Source: Argopecten irradians
Lineage: Eukaryota; Mollusca; Bivalvia; Pectinida; Pectinidae
NCBI RefSeq assembly: GCF_041381155.1
Contig: NC_091145.1
Span: forward strand, 39,509,882 to 39,573,881
DNA length: 64,000 nucleotides
Direction: 5' to 3'
The notes under the pieces are model-generated. The model saw only the letters and a list, made by a program, of their open reading frames with translations. It was not told the origin of the DNA and did not search any database. The position numbers and the translations under genes were made by a program. Of this stretch, positions 23,141-37,498 are shown piece after piece. How positions within the stretch are numbered: the first letter of the stretch is position 1; the number at the start of each line of letters is the position of its first letter.

Positions 23141-23151
23141 GGCCTGTACTG

Positions 23152-26100
23152 TACAGCCTAAATATCCTCGTCAATAAACATGGACATTTGTCAGAGTTAC
23201 AGCCTGAATATCCTCGTCAATAAACATTGACTTTTATCAGAGTTAGAACCTGAATATCCTCGTCAGTAAACATGGACTTTTGTCTGAGTAACCGCCTGAA
23301 TATCCTCATCAATAAACGTGGACATTTATCAGAGTTACAGCCTGAATATCCTCGTCAGTAAACATGGACTTTTGTCAGAGTTAGTGCCTGAATATCCTCG
23401 TCAATAAACATGGACTTTTGTCAGAGTTAGAGCCTGAATATCCTCGTCAGTAAACATGGACTTTTGTCAGAGTTAGTGCCTGAATATCCTCGTCAGTAAA
23501 CATGGACTTTTGTCAGAGTTAGAGCCTAAATATCCTCGTCAGTAAACATGGACTTTTGTCAGAGTTACAGCCTGAATATCCTCGTCAGTAAACATGGACT
23601 TTTGTCAGAGTTACAGCCTAAATATCCTCGTCAATAAACATGGACATTTGTCAGAGTTACAGCCTGAATATCCTCGTCAGTAAACATGGACATTTGTCAG
23701 AGTTACAGCCTGAATATCCTCGTCAGTAAACATGGACTTTTGTCAGAGTTACAGCCTGAATATCCTCGTCAGTAAACATGGACATTTGTCAGAGTTACAG
23801 CCTGAATATCCTCGTCAAGTAAACATGGACATTTGTCAGAGTTACAGCCTGAATATCCTCGTCAGTAAACATGGACATTTGTCAGGGTTACAGCCTGAAT
23901 ATCCTCGTCAGTAAACATGAACTTTTGTCAGGGTTACAGCCTACATATCCTCGTCAATAAACATGGACATTTGTCAGAGGTTACAGCCTGAATATCCTCG
24001 TCAGTAAACATGGACATTTGTCAGAGTTACAGCCTAAATATCCTCGTCAATAAACATGGACATTTGTCAGGGTTACAGCCTGAATATCCTCGTCAATAAA
24101 CATGGACTTTTGTCAGAGTAACAGCCTGAATATCCTCATCAATAAACGTGGACTTTTGTCAGAGTTACAGCCTGAATATCCTCGTCAATAAACATGGACT
24201 TTTGTCAGAGTTACAGCCTAAATATCCTCGTCAATAAACATGGACTTTTGTCAGAGTTACAGCCTGAATATCCTCGTCAATAAACATGGACTTTTGTCAG
24301 AGTTACAGCCTGAATATCCTCGTCAGTAAACATGGACATTTATCAGAGTTACAGCCTAAATATCCTCGTCAGTAAACATGGACTTTTGTCAGAGTTACAG
24401 CCTAAATATCCTCGTCAATAAACATGGACTTTTGTCAGAGTTACAGCCTAAATATCCTCGTCAGTAAACATGGACTTTTGTCAGAGTTACAGCCTAAATA
24501 TCCTCGTCATAAACATGGACATTTGTCAGAGTTACAGCCTGAATATCCTCGTCAGTAAACATGGACTTTTGTCAGAGTTACAGCCTGAATATCCTCGTCA
24601 ATAAACATGGACATTTGTCAGAGTTACAGCCTGAATATCCTCGTCAGTAAACATGGACTTTTGTCAGAGTTACAGCCTGAATATCCTCGTCAGTAAACAT
24701 GGACTTTTGTCAGAGTTACAGCCTGAATATCCTCGTCAGTAAACATGGACTTTTGTCAGAGTTACAGCCTAAATATCCTCGTCAATAAACATGGACATTT
24801 GTCAGAGTTACAGCCTGAATATCCTCGTCAGTAAACATGGACATTTGTCAGAGTTACAGCCTGAATATCCTCGTCAGTAAACATGGACTTTTGTCAGAGT
24901 TACAGCCTGAATATCCTCGTCAATAAACATGGACATTTGTCAGAGTTACAGCCTGAATATCCTCGTCAGTAAACATGGACATTTGTCAGAGGTTACAGCC
25001 TGAATATCCTCGTCAATAAACATGGACTTTTGTCAGAGTTACAGCCTGAATATCCTCGTCAGTAAACATGGACATTTGTCAGAGTTACAGCCTGAATATC
25101 CTCGTCAATAAACATGGACATTTGTCAGAGTTACAGCCTGAATATCCTCGTCAATAAACATGGACATTTTGTCAGAGTTACAGCCTGAATATCCTCGTCA
25201 ATAAACATGGACTTTTGTCAGAGTAAGCCTGAATATCCTCGTCATAAACTGGACATTTGTCAGAGTTACTGAATATCCTCGTCAGTAAACATGGACATTT
25301 GTCAGAGTTACAGCCTGAATATCCTCGTCAATAAACATGGACTTTTGTCAGAGTTACAGCCTGAATATCCTCGTCAATAAACATGGACTTTTGTCAGAGT
25401 TACAGCCTGAATATCCTCGTCAGTAAACATGGACATTTGTCAGAGTTACAGCCTGAATATCCTCGTCAATAAACATGGACATTTGTCAGAGTTACAGCCT
25501 GAATATCCTCGTCATAAACATGGACTTTTGTCAGAGTTACAGCCTGAATATCCTCGTCAATAAACATGGACTTTTGTCAGAGTTACAGCCTGAATATCCT
25601 CGTCAATAAACATGGACTTTTGTCAGAGTTACAGCCTGAATATCCTCGTCAGTAAACATGGACTTTTGTCAGAGTTACAGCCTGAATATCCTCGTCAGTA
25701 AACATGGACATTTGTCAGAGTTACAGCCTGAATATCCTCGTCAGTAAACATGGACTTTTGTCAGAGTTACAGCCTGAATATCCTCGTCAGTAAACATGGA
25801 CTTTTGTCAGAGTTACAGCCTGAATATCCTCGTCAGTAAACATGGACTTTTGTCAGAGTTACAGCCTGAATATCCTCGTCAGTAAACATGGACATTTGTC
25901 AGAGTTACAGCCTGAATATCCTCGTCAGTAAACATGGACTTTTGTCAGAGTTACAGCCTGAATATCCTCGTCAGTAAACGTGGACTTTTGTCAGAGTTAC
26001 AGCCTGAATATCCTCGTCAGTAAACATGGACTTTTGTCAGAGTTACAGCCTGAATATCCTCGTCAATAAACATGGACATTTTGTCAGAGTTAGAGCCTGA

Positions 26101-29100
26101 ATATCCTCGTCAATAAACATGGACATTTGTCAGAGTTACAGCCTGAATATCCTCGTCAATAAACATGGACTTTTGTCAGAGTTACAGCCTGAATATCCTC
26201 GTCAATAAACATGGACATTTGTCAGAGTTACAGCCTGAATATCCTCGTCAGTAAACATGGAAACTTTTGTCAGAGTTACAGCCTGAATATCCTCGTCAGT
26301 AAACATGGACTTTTGTCAGAGTTACAGCCTGAATATCCTCGTCAATAAACATGGAAATTTGTCAGAGTTACAGCCTGAATATCCTCGTCAGTAAACATGG
26401 ACATTTGTCAGAGTTACAGCCTGAATATCCTCGTCAGTAAACATGGACTTTTGTCAGAGTTACAGCCTGAATATCCTCGTCAATAAACATGGACTTTTGT
26501 CAGAGTTACAGCCTGAATATCCTCGTCAATAAACATGGACATTTGTCAGAGTTACAGCCTGAATATCCTCGTCAATAAACATGGACTTTTGTCAGAGTTA
26601 CAGCCTGAATATCCTCGTCATAAACATGGACTTTTGTCAGAGTTACAGCCTGAATATCCTCGTCAATAAACATGGACATTTGTCAGAGTTACAGCCTGAA
26701 TATCCTCGTCAATAAACATGGACATTTGTCAGAGTTACAGCCTGAATATCCTCGTCAATAAACATGGACTTTTGTCAGAGTTACAGCCTGAATATCCTCG
26801 TCAGTAAACATGGACATTTGTCAGAGTTACAGCCTGAATATCCTCGTCAATAAACATGGACATTTTGTCAGAGTTACAGCCTGAATATCCTCGTCAGTAA
26901 ACATGGACATTTGTCAGAGTTACAGCCTGAATATCCTCGTCAATAAACATGGACTTTTGTCAGAGTTACAGCCTGAATATCCTCGTCAATAAACATGGAC
27001 ATTTGTCAGAGTTACAGCCTGAAATATCCTCGTCAATAAACATGGACATTTGTCAGAGTTACAGCCTGAATATCCTCGTCAGTAAACATGGACTTTTGTC
27101 AGAGTTACAGCCTGAATATCCTCGTCAATAAACATGGACATTTTGTCAGAGTTACAGCCTGAATATCCTCGTCAATAAACATGGACTTTTTGTCAGAGTT
27201 ACAGCCTGAATATCCTCGTCAGTAAACATGGACTTTTGTCAGAGTTACAGCCTGAATATCCTCGTCAATAAAACATGGACTTTTGTCAGAGTTACAGCCT
27301 GAATATCCTCGTCAGTAAACATGGACTTTTGTCAGAGTTACAGCCTGAATATCCTCGTCAATAAAACATGGACTTTTGTCAGAGTTACAGCCTAAATATC
27401 CTCGTCAGTAAACATGGACTTTTGTCAGAGTTACAGCCTGAATATCCTCGTCAGTAAACATGGACTTTTGTCAGAGTTACAGCCTGAATATCCTCGTCAA
27501 TAAACATGGACTTTGTCAGAGTTACAGCCAATGTCCTCGTCAATAAACATGGACATTTGTCAGAGTTACAGCCTGAATATCCTCGTCAGTATAAACATGG
27601 ACTTTTGTCAGAGTTACAGCCTGAATATCCTCGTCAATAAACATGGACTTTTGTCAGAGTTACAGCCTGAATATCCTCGTCAGTAAACATGGACATTTGT
27701 CAGAGTTACAGCCTGAATATATCCTCGTCAGTAAACATGGACTTTTGTCAGAGTTACAGCCTGAATATCCTCGTCATAAACATGGACTTTTTGTCAGAGT
27801 TACAGCCTGAATATCCTCGTCAATAAACATGGACTTTTGTCAGAGTTACAGCCTGAATATCCTCGTCAATAAACATGGACTTTTGTCAGAGTTACAGCCT
27901 GAATATCCTCGTCAATAAACATGGACACTTTTGTCAGAGTTACAGCCTGAATATCCTCGTCAGTAAACATGGAACATTTGTCAGAGTTACAGCCTGAATA
28001 TCCTCGTCAGTAAACATGGACATTTGTCAGAGTTACAGCCTGAATATCCTCGTCAATAAACATGGACATTTGTCAGAGTTACAGCCTGAATATCCTCGTC
28101 AATAAACATGGACTTTTGTCAGAGTTACAGCCTGAATATCCTCGTCAATAAACATGGACTTTTGTCAGAGTTACAGCCTGAATATCCTCGTCAATAAACA
28201 TGAATGGACTTTTGTCAGAGTTACAGCCTGAATATCCTCGTCATAAACATGGACACTTTTGTCAGAGTTACAGCCTGAATATCCTCGTCAATAAACATGG
28301 AAATTTGTCAGAGTTACAGCCTGAATATCCTCGTCAGTAAACATGGACTTTTGTCAGAGTTACAGCCTGAATATCCTCGTCAATAAACATGGACTTTTGT
28401 CAGAGTCACAGCCTGAATATCCTCGTCAGTAAACGTGGAAATTTGTCAGAGTTACAGCCTGAATATCCTCGTCAGTAAACATGGACTTTTGTCAGAGTTA
28501 CAGCCTGAATATCCTCGTCAAGTAAACATGGACTTTTGTCAGAGTTAGAGCCTGAATATCCTCGTCAATAAACATGGACATTTGTCAGAGTTTACAGCCT
28601 GAATATCCTCGTCAGTAAACATGGACTTTTGTCAGAGTTACAGCCTGAATATCCTCGTCAGTAAACATGGACTTTTGTCAGAGTTACAGCCTGAATTTCC
28701 TCGTCATAAACATGGACATTTGTTCAGGGTAACAGCCTGGATATCCTCGTCAGTAAACATGCACTTTTGTCAGGATTACAGCCTGAATATCCTCGTTGGT
28801 AAACATGGACTTTTGTCAGAGTTACAGCCTGAATATCCTCGTCAGTAAACATGGACATTTGTCAGAGTTAAAGCCTGAATATCCTCGTCAATAAACTTGA
28901 ACATTTGTCAGAGTTAGAGCCTGAATATCCTCGTCAATAAACGTGGACATTTGTCAGAGTTACAGCCTGAATATCCTCGTCAATAAACATGGACATTTTG
29001 TCAGAGTTACAGTACCTGAATATCCTCGTTCAATAAACATGGACATTTTGTCAGAGTTACAGCTGAATATCCTCGTCAGTAAACATGGACTTTTGTCAGA

Positions 29101-32100
29101 GTTACAGCCTGAATATCCTCGTCAGTAAACATGAACTTTTGTCAGAGTTACAGCCTGAATATCCTCGTCAGTAAACATGAACATTTGTCAGAGTTACAGC
29201 CTGAATATCCTCGTCAATAAACATGGACATTTTGTCGGAGTTACAGCCTGAATATCCTCGTCAATAAACATGGACTTTTGTCAGAGTTACAGCCTGAATA
29301 TCCTCGTCAGTAAACATGGACTTTTGTCAGAGTTACAGCCTGAATATCCTCGTCAGTAAACATGGACTTTTGTCAGAGTTACAGCCTGAATATCCTCGTC
29401 AGTAAAACATGGACTTTTGTCAGAGTTACAGCCTGAATATCCTCGTCAGTAAACATGGGCATTTGTCAGAGTTACAGCCTGAATATCCTCGTCAAGTAAA
29501 CATGGACATTTGTCAGGGTTAGGGCCTGAATATCCTCGTCAGTAAACATGGACATTTGTCAGAGTACAGCCTGAATATCCTCGTCAAGTAAACATGGACT
29601 TTTGTCAGAGTTACAGCCTGAATATCCTCGTCAGTAAACATGGACTTTTGTCAGAGTTACAGCCTGAATATCCTCGTCAGTAAACATGGACTTTTGTCAG
29701 AGTTACAGCCTGAATATCCTCGTCAGTAAACATGGAACTTTTGTCAGAGTTACAGCCTAAATTTCCTCGTCAGTAAACATGGACTTTTGTCAGAGTTACA
29801 GCCTGAATATCCTCGTCAGTAAACATGAACTTTTGTCAGAGTTACAGCCTGAATATCCTCGTCAGTAAAACATGGACTTTTGTCAGAGTTACAGCCTGAT
29901 TATCTTCGTCAGTAAACATGGAACATTTGTCAGAGTTAGAGCCTGAATATCCTCGTCAATAAACGTGACATTTGTCAGAGTTACAGCCTGAATATCCTCG
30001 TCAATAAACATGGACTTTTGTCAGAGTTACAGCCTGAATATCCTCGTCAAGTAAACATGGACTTTTGTCAGAGTTACAGCCTGAATATCCTCGTCAGTAA
30101 ACATGGACATTTGTCAGGGTTACAGCCTGAATATCCTCGTCAGTAAACATGAACTTTTGTCAGAGTTACAGCCTGAATTTACTCGTCAGTAAACATGGAC
30201 ATTTGTCAGAGTTACAGCCTGAATTATACTCGTCAGTAAACATGGACATTTTGTCAGGGTTACAGCCTGAATATCCTCGTCAGTAAACATGGACTTTTGT
30301 CAGGATTACAGCCTGAATATCCTCGTCAGTAAACATGGACTCTTTGTCAGAGGTTACAGCCTGAATATCCTCGTCAAGTAAACATGGACTTTTGTCAGAG
30401 TTACAGCCTGAATATCCTCGTCAGTAAACATGGACATTTGTCAGAGTTACAGCCTGAATATCCTCGTCAGTAAACATGGACATTTGTCAGAGTTACAGCC
30501 TGATTATCCTCGTCAATAAACATGGACATTTGTCAGAGTTACAGCCTGAATATCCTCGTCAGTAAACATGGACTTTTGTCAGAGTTACAGCCTGATTTCC
30601 TCGTCAGTAAACATGGGCATTTTGTCAGAGTTACAGCCTGATTTCCTCGTCAGTAAACACATTTGTCAGAGTTAGCCTGAATATCTCGTCAATAAACTTG
30701 AACATTTGTCAGGGTTAGAGCCTGAATATCCTTATCAATGAACGTCGACATTTGTCGGAGGTACAGCCTGAATATCCTCGTCAATAAACATGGACATTTA
30801 TTAGAGTTACAGCCTGAATATCCTCGTAAGTTAAACATGGACTTTTGTCAGGGTTACAGCCTGAATATCCTCGTCAGTAAACATGAACTTTTGTCAAAGT
30901 TACAGCCTGAATTTACTCTCGTCGTCAGTAAACATGGAAACTTTTGTCAGAGTTACAGCCTGAATATCCTCGTCAATAAACATGGCTTTTGTCAGAGTTA
31001 CAGCCTGAATATCTCGTCAATAAACATGGACTTTTGTCACAGTTACAGCCTGAATATCCTCATCAATAAACGTGGACATTTGTCAGAGTTACAGCCTGAA
31101 TATCCTCGTCAATAAACATGGACATTTGTCAGAGTTACAGCCTGAATATCCTCGTCAATAAACATGGACTTTTGTCAGAGTTACAGCCTGAATATCCTCA
31201 TCAATAAACATGGATTTTGTCAGAGTTACAGCCTAAATCTCCTCGTCAATAAACATGGACATTTGTCAGAGTTACAGGCCTGAAATCCTCGTCAATAAAC
31301 ATGGAAATTTGTCAGAGTTTCAGCCTGAATATCCTATCAATAAACGTGGACATTTGTCAGAGTACAGCCTGAAATCCTCGTCAATAAACATGGACATTTG
31401 TCAGAGTTACAGCCTGAATATCCTCGTCAAGTAAACATGGAATTTGTCAGGGTTACAGCCTGAATATCCTCGTCAATAAACATGGACTTTTGTCAGAGTT
31501 ACAGCCTGAATATCCTCGTCAGTAAACATGGACTTTTGTCAGAGTTACAGCCTGAATTTCCTCGTCAGTAAACATGGGCATTTGTCAGAGTTACAGCCTG
31601 AATATCTCGTCATAAACATGAACATTTGTCAGGGTTAGAGCCTGAATATCCTCGTCAGTAAACATGGACATTTGTCAGAGTTACAGCCTGAATTTACTCG
31701 TCAGTAAACATGGACTTTTGTCAGAGTTACAGCCTGAATATCCTCGTCAGTAAACATGGACATTTGTCAGAGTTACAGCCTGAATATCCTCGTCAGTAAA
31801 CATGGACTTTTGTCAGAGTTACAGCCTGAATATCCTCGTCAGTAAACATGGACATTTGTCAGAGTTACAGCCTGAATTTACTCGTCAGTAAACATGGGAC
31901 ATTTGTCAGAGTTACAGCCTGAATATCCTCGTCAGTAAACATGGACATTTGTCAGGAGTTACAGCCTGAATATCTCTTCAGTAAACATGGACATTTGTCA
32001 GAGTTACAGCCTGAATATCCTCGTCAATAAACATGGACTTTTGTCAGGGTTACAGCCTGAATATCCTCGTCAGTAAACATGGACTTTTGTCAGAGTTACA

Positions 32101-32770
32101 GCCTGAATATACTCGTCAGTAAACATGGACATTTGTCAGAGTTACAGCCTGAATATCCTCGTCAGTAAACATGAACTTTTGTCAGGGTTACAGCCTGAAT
32201 ATCCTCGTCAGTAAACATGGACATTTGTCAGAGTTACAGCCTGAATTTACTCGTCAGTAAACATGGCTTTGTCCGAGTTTACAGCTGAATATCTCGTCAG
32301 TAAACATGGAACTTTTGTCAGGGTTAGAGCCTGAATATCCTCGTCAGTAAACATGAACTTTTGTCAGGGTTAGAGCCTGAATATCCTCGTCAGTAAACAT
32401 GGACTTTTGTCAGAGTTACAGCCTGAATATCCTCGTCAGTAAACATGGACATTTTGTCAGAGTTACAGCCTGAATATCCTCGTCATAAACATGGACTTTT
32501 GTCAGAGTTACAGCCTAAATATCCTCGTCAGTAAACATGGACATTTGTCAGAGTTACAGCCTGAATTTACTCGTCAATAAACATGGTCTTTTGTCAGAGT
32601 TACAGCCTAAATATCCTCGTCAGTAAACATGGACATTTGTCAGAGTTACAGTCTTAATATCCTCGTCAATAAACGTGGACATTTATCAGAGTTAGAACCT
32701 GAATATCCTCGTCAATAAACATGGACATTCGTCAGAGTCAGGGCCTGAATATCCTCATCAATAAACATGG
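23152..32770. repeat. 46 bp satellite, about 209 copies
   Basis: The unit is CAGAGTTACAGCCTGAATAT followed by CCTCGTCA(G/A)TAAACATGG and AC(T/A)TTTGT. Two sites are dimorphic throughout, GTAAAC/ATAAAC and GACTTTTG/GACATTTG, in many combinations. From about 27000 rightwards single-base indels become common. Since 46 is not a multiple of 3, open frames across it (for example MDFCQSYSLNILV...) are rotation artefacts. The array fills 9.6 kb with no other sequence inside. Confidence 0.97.
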
Positions 32771-33173
32771 ATATATTAAACTCACATTATTTTACAAGCA
32801 TTAATTTCCATCAAAATCATATATCCATGTATTCAGAAACATATATGATGAGTTAAAATATGTTTTGTACTATTAGATAGTAAAAATTAAAATGTATCAA
32901 CGAGGTTGTATTTGCTAACATTTACAGGTTTCTGTACACTAGTATCTGACTATATTTAGGCGATTGCTGTAATAACTTGAATTGGTTACATATGCAGATA
33001 TTAGTAACATTCTTGTATATTTAATGTATGATTGTACACTTTGCCGGATTGCCACAAAAACCTCTCTCTACAGTTTTGAATTTAAATTAAATTTGAATGA
33101 TATTTCCGGAATGTAATGTTAGTTTTATACATGTTGACAAGTAATATATAATTGTATGCATAAATGTTAAAAT

Positions 33174-33212
33174 CAGAGTTACAACTTGAATATCATCGTC
33201 AATAAATGTTAA
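33174..33212. repeat. Isolated diverged 46 bp satellite unit
   Basis: CAGAGTTACAACTTGAATAT followed by CATCGTCAATAAATG is a single copy of the neighbouring satellite unit, 400 bp outside the array. Confidence 0.75.
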
Positions 33213-33453
33213 AATTAGAGATTCATACAGTTGACTGATGAGCAATTGTTCTTTAACTTTTTACAGTCAAATAAAAGGAAGCTTTTCATCAATAAACTGA
33301 TATTTCCAACTCAGAACCAAATACTCTTAATATATGCTACAGTGTTTGAAGGCCCTCTAGCACGCATTATGAAGATTGTCTACAAAGCTCTGGCATCTAT
33401 ATAGACCATAGATGCCATAGGAAGATAGTTTAATGCTTAAATAAATCCCCAGG

Positions 33454-34062
33454 ACCTGACATCTTCCACCTTAAACTTCTTGTTAAACTTCAAATGAAAT
33501 ATCACAACCTTTGGAAATTATATTCAGGAAATCGCTAGATAAAGGGAACATTCCAGACAATTGGCGAATTGCAAATGTGACTCCTTTACATTAGAGTGGG
33601 AATCCCAATAAAGTGGAGAACTATCGTCCAATAAGTCTGACCTTAATCCCAGGAACAATTCTCGAAAGAATGATTAGGGACAAGCTTGTAGATCATATGG
33701 ACAGGAATCATCTCTTTACAAAACATCAACGTGACTTCAGATCTGGTAAATCCTGTACTATTGACATGATGGAAGTCCTTGAACACTGGCATAAGCCATA
33801 GACAAAGGAAGCTATATCGATCGACTCAATCTATATTGACTTCAGTAAAGCCTTTGATAAAATTCCTCATAAACATCTACTTCAAGAACTTTTGGGTTAG
33901 GTTTTTACTGGAAAATACTGCAGTGGATAGAAGACTTCTTATTCAACTTACAACAACGAGTTGTTATTCATGGTGAAACTTCTGGACTAGTAGATGTGAC
34001 TAGTGGTGTACCACAAGGTAGTGTCTTAGGTCCGGTTCTATTTCTGATATATATCAATTTAC
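33454..34062 (+). mobile_element. Non-LTR retrotransposon (LINE, CR1/Jockey-like) RT fragment
   Basis: Translation in more than one frame gives successive reverse-transcriptase blocks: [92 protein letters not shown]. These are RT motifs of CR1/Jockey-type LINEs. The catalytic YADD block and both ends are missing, and frames shift several times, so it is a dead 5'- and 3'-truncated copy. Confidence 0.85.
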
Positions 34063-36210
34063 CATAGCTTACGACGGGTTTAGAAGGCAGCTAGGCCAGG
34101 ACAAAATACCCACCTTATGGTACAGTGTAATACGTACAAAATACTTGCCGAATGAAGATCCTGAATAAGGTTGGCTGTTTGTTTGCTTTGCAAGTGGTGG
34201 TCAATCAATGCAATGTAATATTTAAAACTCTGTACAAAGACTCTTTCATATGTGGATATGAAGCATAAACGATGTTCTACTCGAGGGTCACAAAATGTTG
34301 TAAAACCCCAGGCTTGCTATGTTTAAAAAACGAATATGTGGCCATGGAATAGAAATATTTGTATTTTGGATTATCGAATATACAAGGGGGGTTCGTGAAG
34401 AAACTCGAGAGTCGTTATTATGCAACTCGGGTAAAAAATGAACGATCACTAAGTAAAAAACAACATTGTTCTTCAATACTTATATTTGAAAACTGTACAT
34501 AACCTCTATCGTATTCACCTCGCTATCCATTACTCTATAACGAGTTATGAATATAACCGTGGATATTCTATTATAAAATGCATAAAATTATCACTACTTG
34601 TTTTACCACAAAGCTTACATTGTACGACTTCAGTCACACATGATATCGAATATTTAAATAATTCTATTAAATCCCATAAATACTGACGACAGGTTTGTAT
34701 TTGACTTACTAATAATACAGGATTTACTCCAGGATTACAGTGGATGACGTTATATCTTATAATTTCATCACCATCTCTCAGCGTTTCATTCCATCTTAAA
34801 AAAATAAAATTCATATAAAAACCTGTTAATGAAATGTTTCCAGCACATCGCTGGTGGCACAAATACATTTAAGATATAGTCATTATTTTAAAAATCTATG
34901 TTGAATTTAATAAATATTCTATATACAAGAGGAAGAAATCCTATTTGAGTACTTGAAGTGTTGCATTCCAACAATCGACATTGTCTAGTACATGAAATAA
35001 AAATGTTTTCCATCAAAAATTAGCACCACCAATACACAATTTGTTCCAGAACAATAAGTTCCGTCTTTCCACCTCTCCCCATAAATCAAACGATCCTAAG
35101 CATTGAACAGTCACTTATGAGGAGGACGTTTTAGGATGACCTATACAACGACTATACCCATATCACTGTGTTCATTCTAACTCTTCTACAGTTCTTTTGG
35201 CATACGAGTTTTATACTTCACAACCATACAACATACTGTTTCATCCGTATATAGCAAAGAAAACAATTATTGTGTCAAAAGGTAACCGAAACCTGTATAA
35301 GAAATACTAAACGCTTTAGAAACACGTAGTAAGAACTGCACCAGCTAAGCGTATTCAAAACGATAGTTAATGATGCCAGGACATTTTCATCCTTCCGCAT
35401 TTACTTTTACCTTTTGCTTTGATTTTCACACAATAAATAGTTAAGGTCACAAATGATGATGACTCCGGACCATTTCTATCAATTGATCACACCGCAACCA
35501 TGGTACCTTTCCTTACAGGATAGCTGAGACGGGAATGTTGGTGCCCGGCAAATGTATGCCCAGGAAACAGATCTCAAAGTAAGTCCAAAATGATCAGTAA
35601 TAAATTCGAATGATGAGTCCGCTTCTACAGCTTTACACATCTAAAAACAAGCGCGTCAGCTCTACTATCTTTAAAAAAAAGCAAAGCGAAGTCTATGAGG
35701 ATATAACTGACACCGAAAAACGTGACCGTTATGGCGCCAACTGATCACATCAAAATAGCTGTTCCATCTTGTTGATTAAATCACCGTTGATAAACGGTTT
35801 TTCTGGTCTAACTTTAACAATTTTAACGCACCCAATATGAGTTAATAATGTAAATATAAGTATTAAACTATGTTCCTATGGAATCTTTAGTCTATATATA
35901 TGCCAGAGATTTGCAGACAATCATTTCATAATGCGCTAGCGCGCAATGTCCTTTAAAGCTCTGACATCAATATAGACCATGGATTCCATAGTAAGATAGT
36001 TAAATACATAAATATGGATGTAACAGAGTAATTGCCAGTAAGAACGCCTATTATCCCATAGATTGCGTCGTCCGTACATTTGTTAGATGGCGCAGTCACA
36101 CCCTTATTACAAATGTTCAGCTTCAGGGGATCGGACCGATGCCAGATTTAGGTGATCTTCCCTTATCATTAGCACTTGGTACCATGGGGATGACGGGGTA
36201 AGTTTTGACT
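34063..36210. other. Intergenic DNA with possible LINE remnant
   Basis: The minus strand 34545-34868 has an open frame with CKLCGKTSSDNFMHFII, similar to the zinc-binding C terminus of LINE ORF2 proteins, but the last cysteine is replaced. A ~60 bp segment at 35953-36015 (AAGCTCTGACATCAATATAG) resembles 33395-33450 just before the LINE fragment. Nothing else was recognised. Confidence 0.35.
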
Positions 36211-36212
36211 AT

Positions 36213-37275
36213 CTTGTTGGTAATACACGTGTAATTGTATTTCATGGTTTGTAATTCATGTGTAATTGTATAGCTTGTTTTGTAATACATGTGTAATTGT
36301 ATTGTTTAGTTTGTAATGCACGTGAAATTGTATTGCTTGGTTTGTAATACATGTGTAATTGTATTGATCGGTTTGTAATACACGTGTAATTGTTTTACTC
36401 GGTTTTTAATACATATGTAATTGTATTGCTTGGTTTGCAAAGTACGTGTAATTGTATTGTTTGGGTTGCAATGCATGTTGAAATTATATTGCTTGGTTCT
36501 TAATGCACGTGACATTGTATTGCTCGGTTTGTAATACATTTGTAATTGTATTGCTCGGTTTGTAATACATTTGTAATTGTATTGCTTGTTTTGTAATTCA
36601 TGTGCAATTGTATTGCTTGTTTTGTGATGCACGTAAAATTGTATTGCTCGGTTTGTAATACACGTGTAATTGTATTGCTCGGTTTGTAATACATGTGTAA
36701 TTGTATTGTTTGGTTTGTAATGCACGTGAAATTGTACTGCTCGGTTTGTAATACATGTGTAATTGTATTGCTTGGTTTGTAATGCACGTGTAATTGTATT
36801 GCTCGGTTTGTAATACACGTGTAATTGTATTGCTTGTTTTGTAATACATATGTTAATTGTATTTCTTGGTTTGTAATGCACGTGACATTGTATTGCTCGG
36901 TTTTTAGTACATGTGTAATTGTATTGCTCGGTTTGTAATACACGTGTAATTGTATTGCTCGGTTTGTAATACATGTGTAATTGTATTGCTCGGTTTTTAA
37001 TACATGTGTAATTGTATTGCTCGGTTTGTAATATATGTGTAATCGTATTGATTGTTTTGAAATACACGTGTAAATGCATTGCTCGGTTTGTAATACACAT
37101 GTAATTGTATTGCTTGTATTGTAATGTACGTGTTATTGTATTGCTCGGTTTGTAATACATGTGTAATTGCATTGCTTTGCTTGTAATGCACGTGTAATTG
37201 TATTGCTTGGGTTGTAATACATGTGTCATTGTATTGCTTGGTTTGTATTGCACGTGACATTGTATTGCTTGGTTT
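36213..37275. repeat. 31 bp minisatellite, about 34 copies
   Basis: The unit is GGTTTGTAATACATGTGTAA followed by TTGTATTGCTC. Variants alternate ACATGTG/CACGTG and CTCGG/CTTGG. All three minus-strand frames remain open over long stretches because the unit lacks stop triplets. A 315-codon frame (36306-37253) of NTITRVLQTEQYNYTCITN type results. There is no splice or start context, so it is treated as an artefact. Confidence 0.95.
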
Positions 37276-37328
37276 ATTTGTTTTAGTTAATGGCAAACAA
37301 GAAGGCACAATTATGCTCCATTTATTGA

Positions 37329-37498
37329 CATGCAGAACAGATGATCACCGATCTCGGTCATTTTTCGTCTGTCGTCTCCGATTTGATACAAGCTCTCTGA
37401 TTGACTCCTAGGAGCGAGTGGACCAATCAGAGAGCTTGTATCAAATCGGAGACGACAGACGAAAAATGACCGAGATCGGTGATCATCTGTTCTGCATG
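37329..37498. repeat. Perfect 75 bp inverted repeat with 20 bp loop
   Basis: Arms 37329-37403 and 37424-37498 are exact complements (outer end CATGCAGAACAGATGATCAC, inner end CTCTCTGATTG). Weaker symmetry extends outwards (TGCTCCATTTATTGA against its counterpart near 37500-37520). It could form a long hairpin in DNA or RNA. Origin is either a young foldback element or a palindromic duplication. Confidence 0.92.

Noticed and set aside
23732-31115. Short MDFCQSYSLNILV-type open frames
   Set aside because: They rotate through the 46 bp satellite and break at every indel.
23152-32770. CRISPR-like array
   Set aside because: Repeats are directly contiguous with no unique spacers, and the sequence is eukaryotic.
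36306-37253. 315-codon minus-strand open frame
   Set aside because: It is a translation of the 31 bp minisatellite, with no start context, splice sites or non-repeat sequence.
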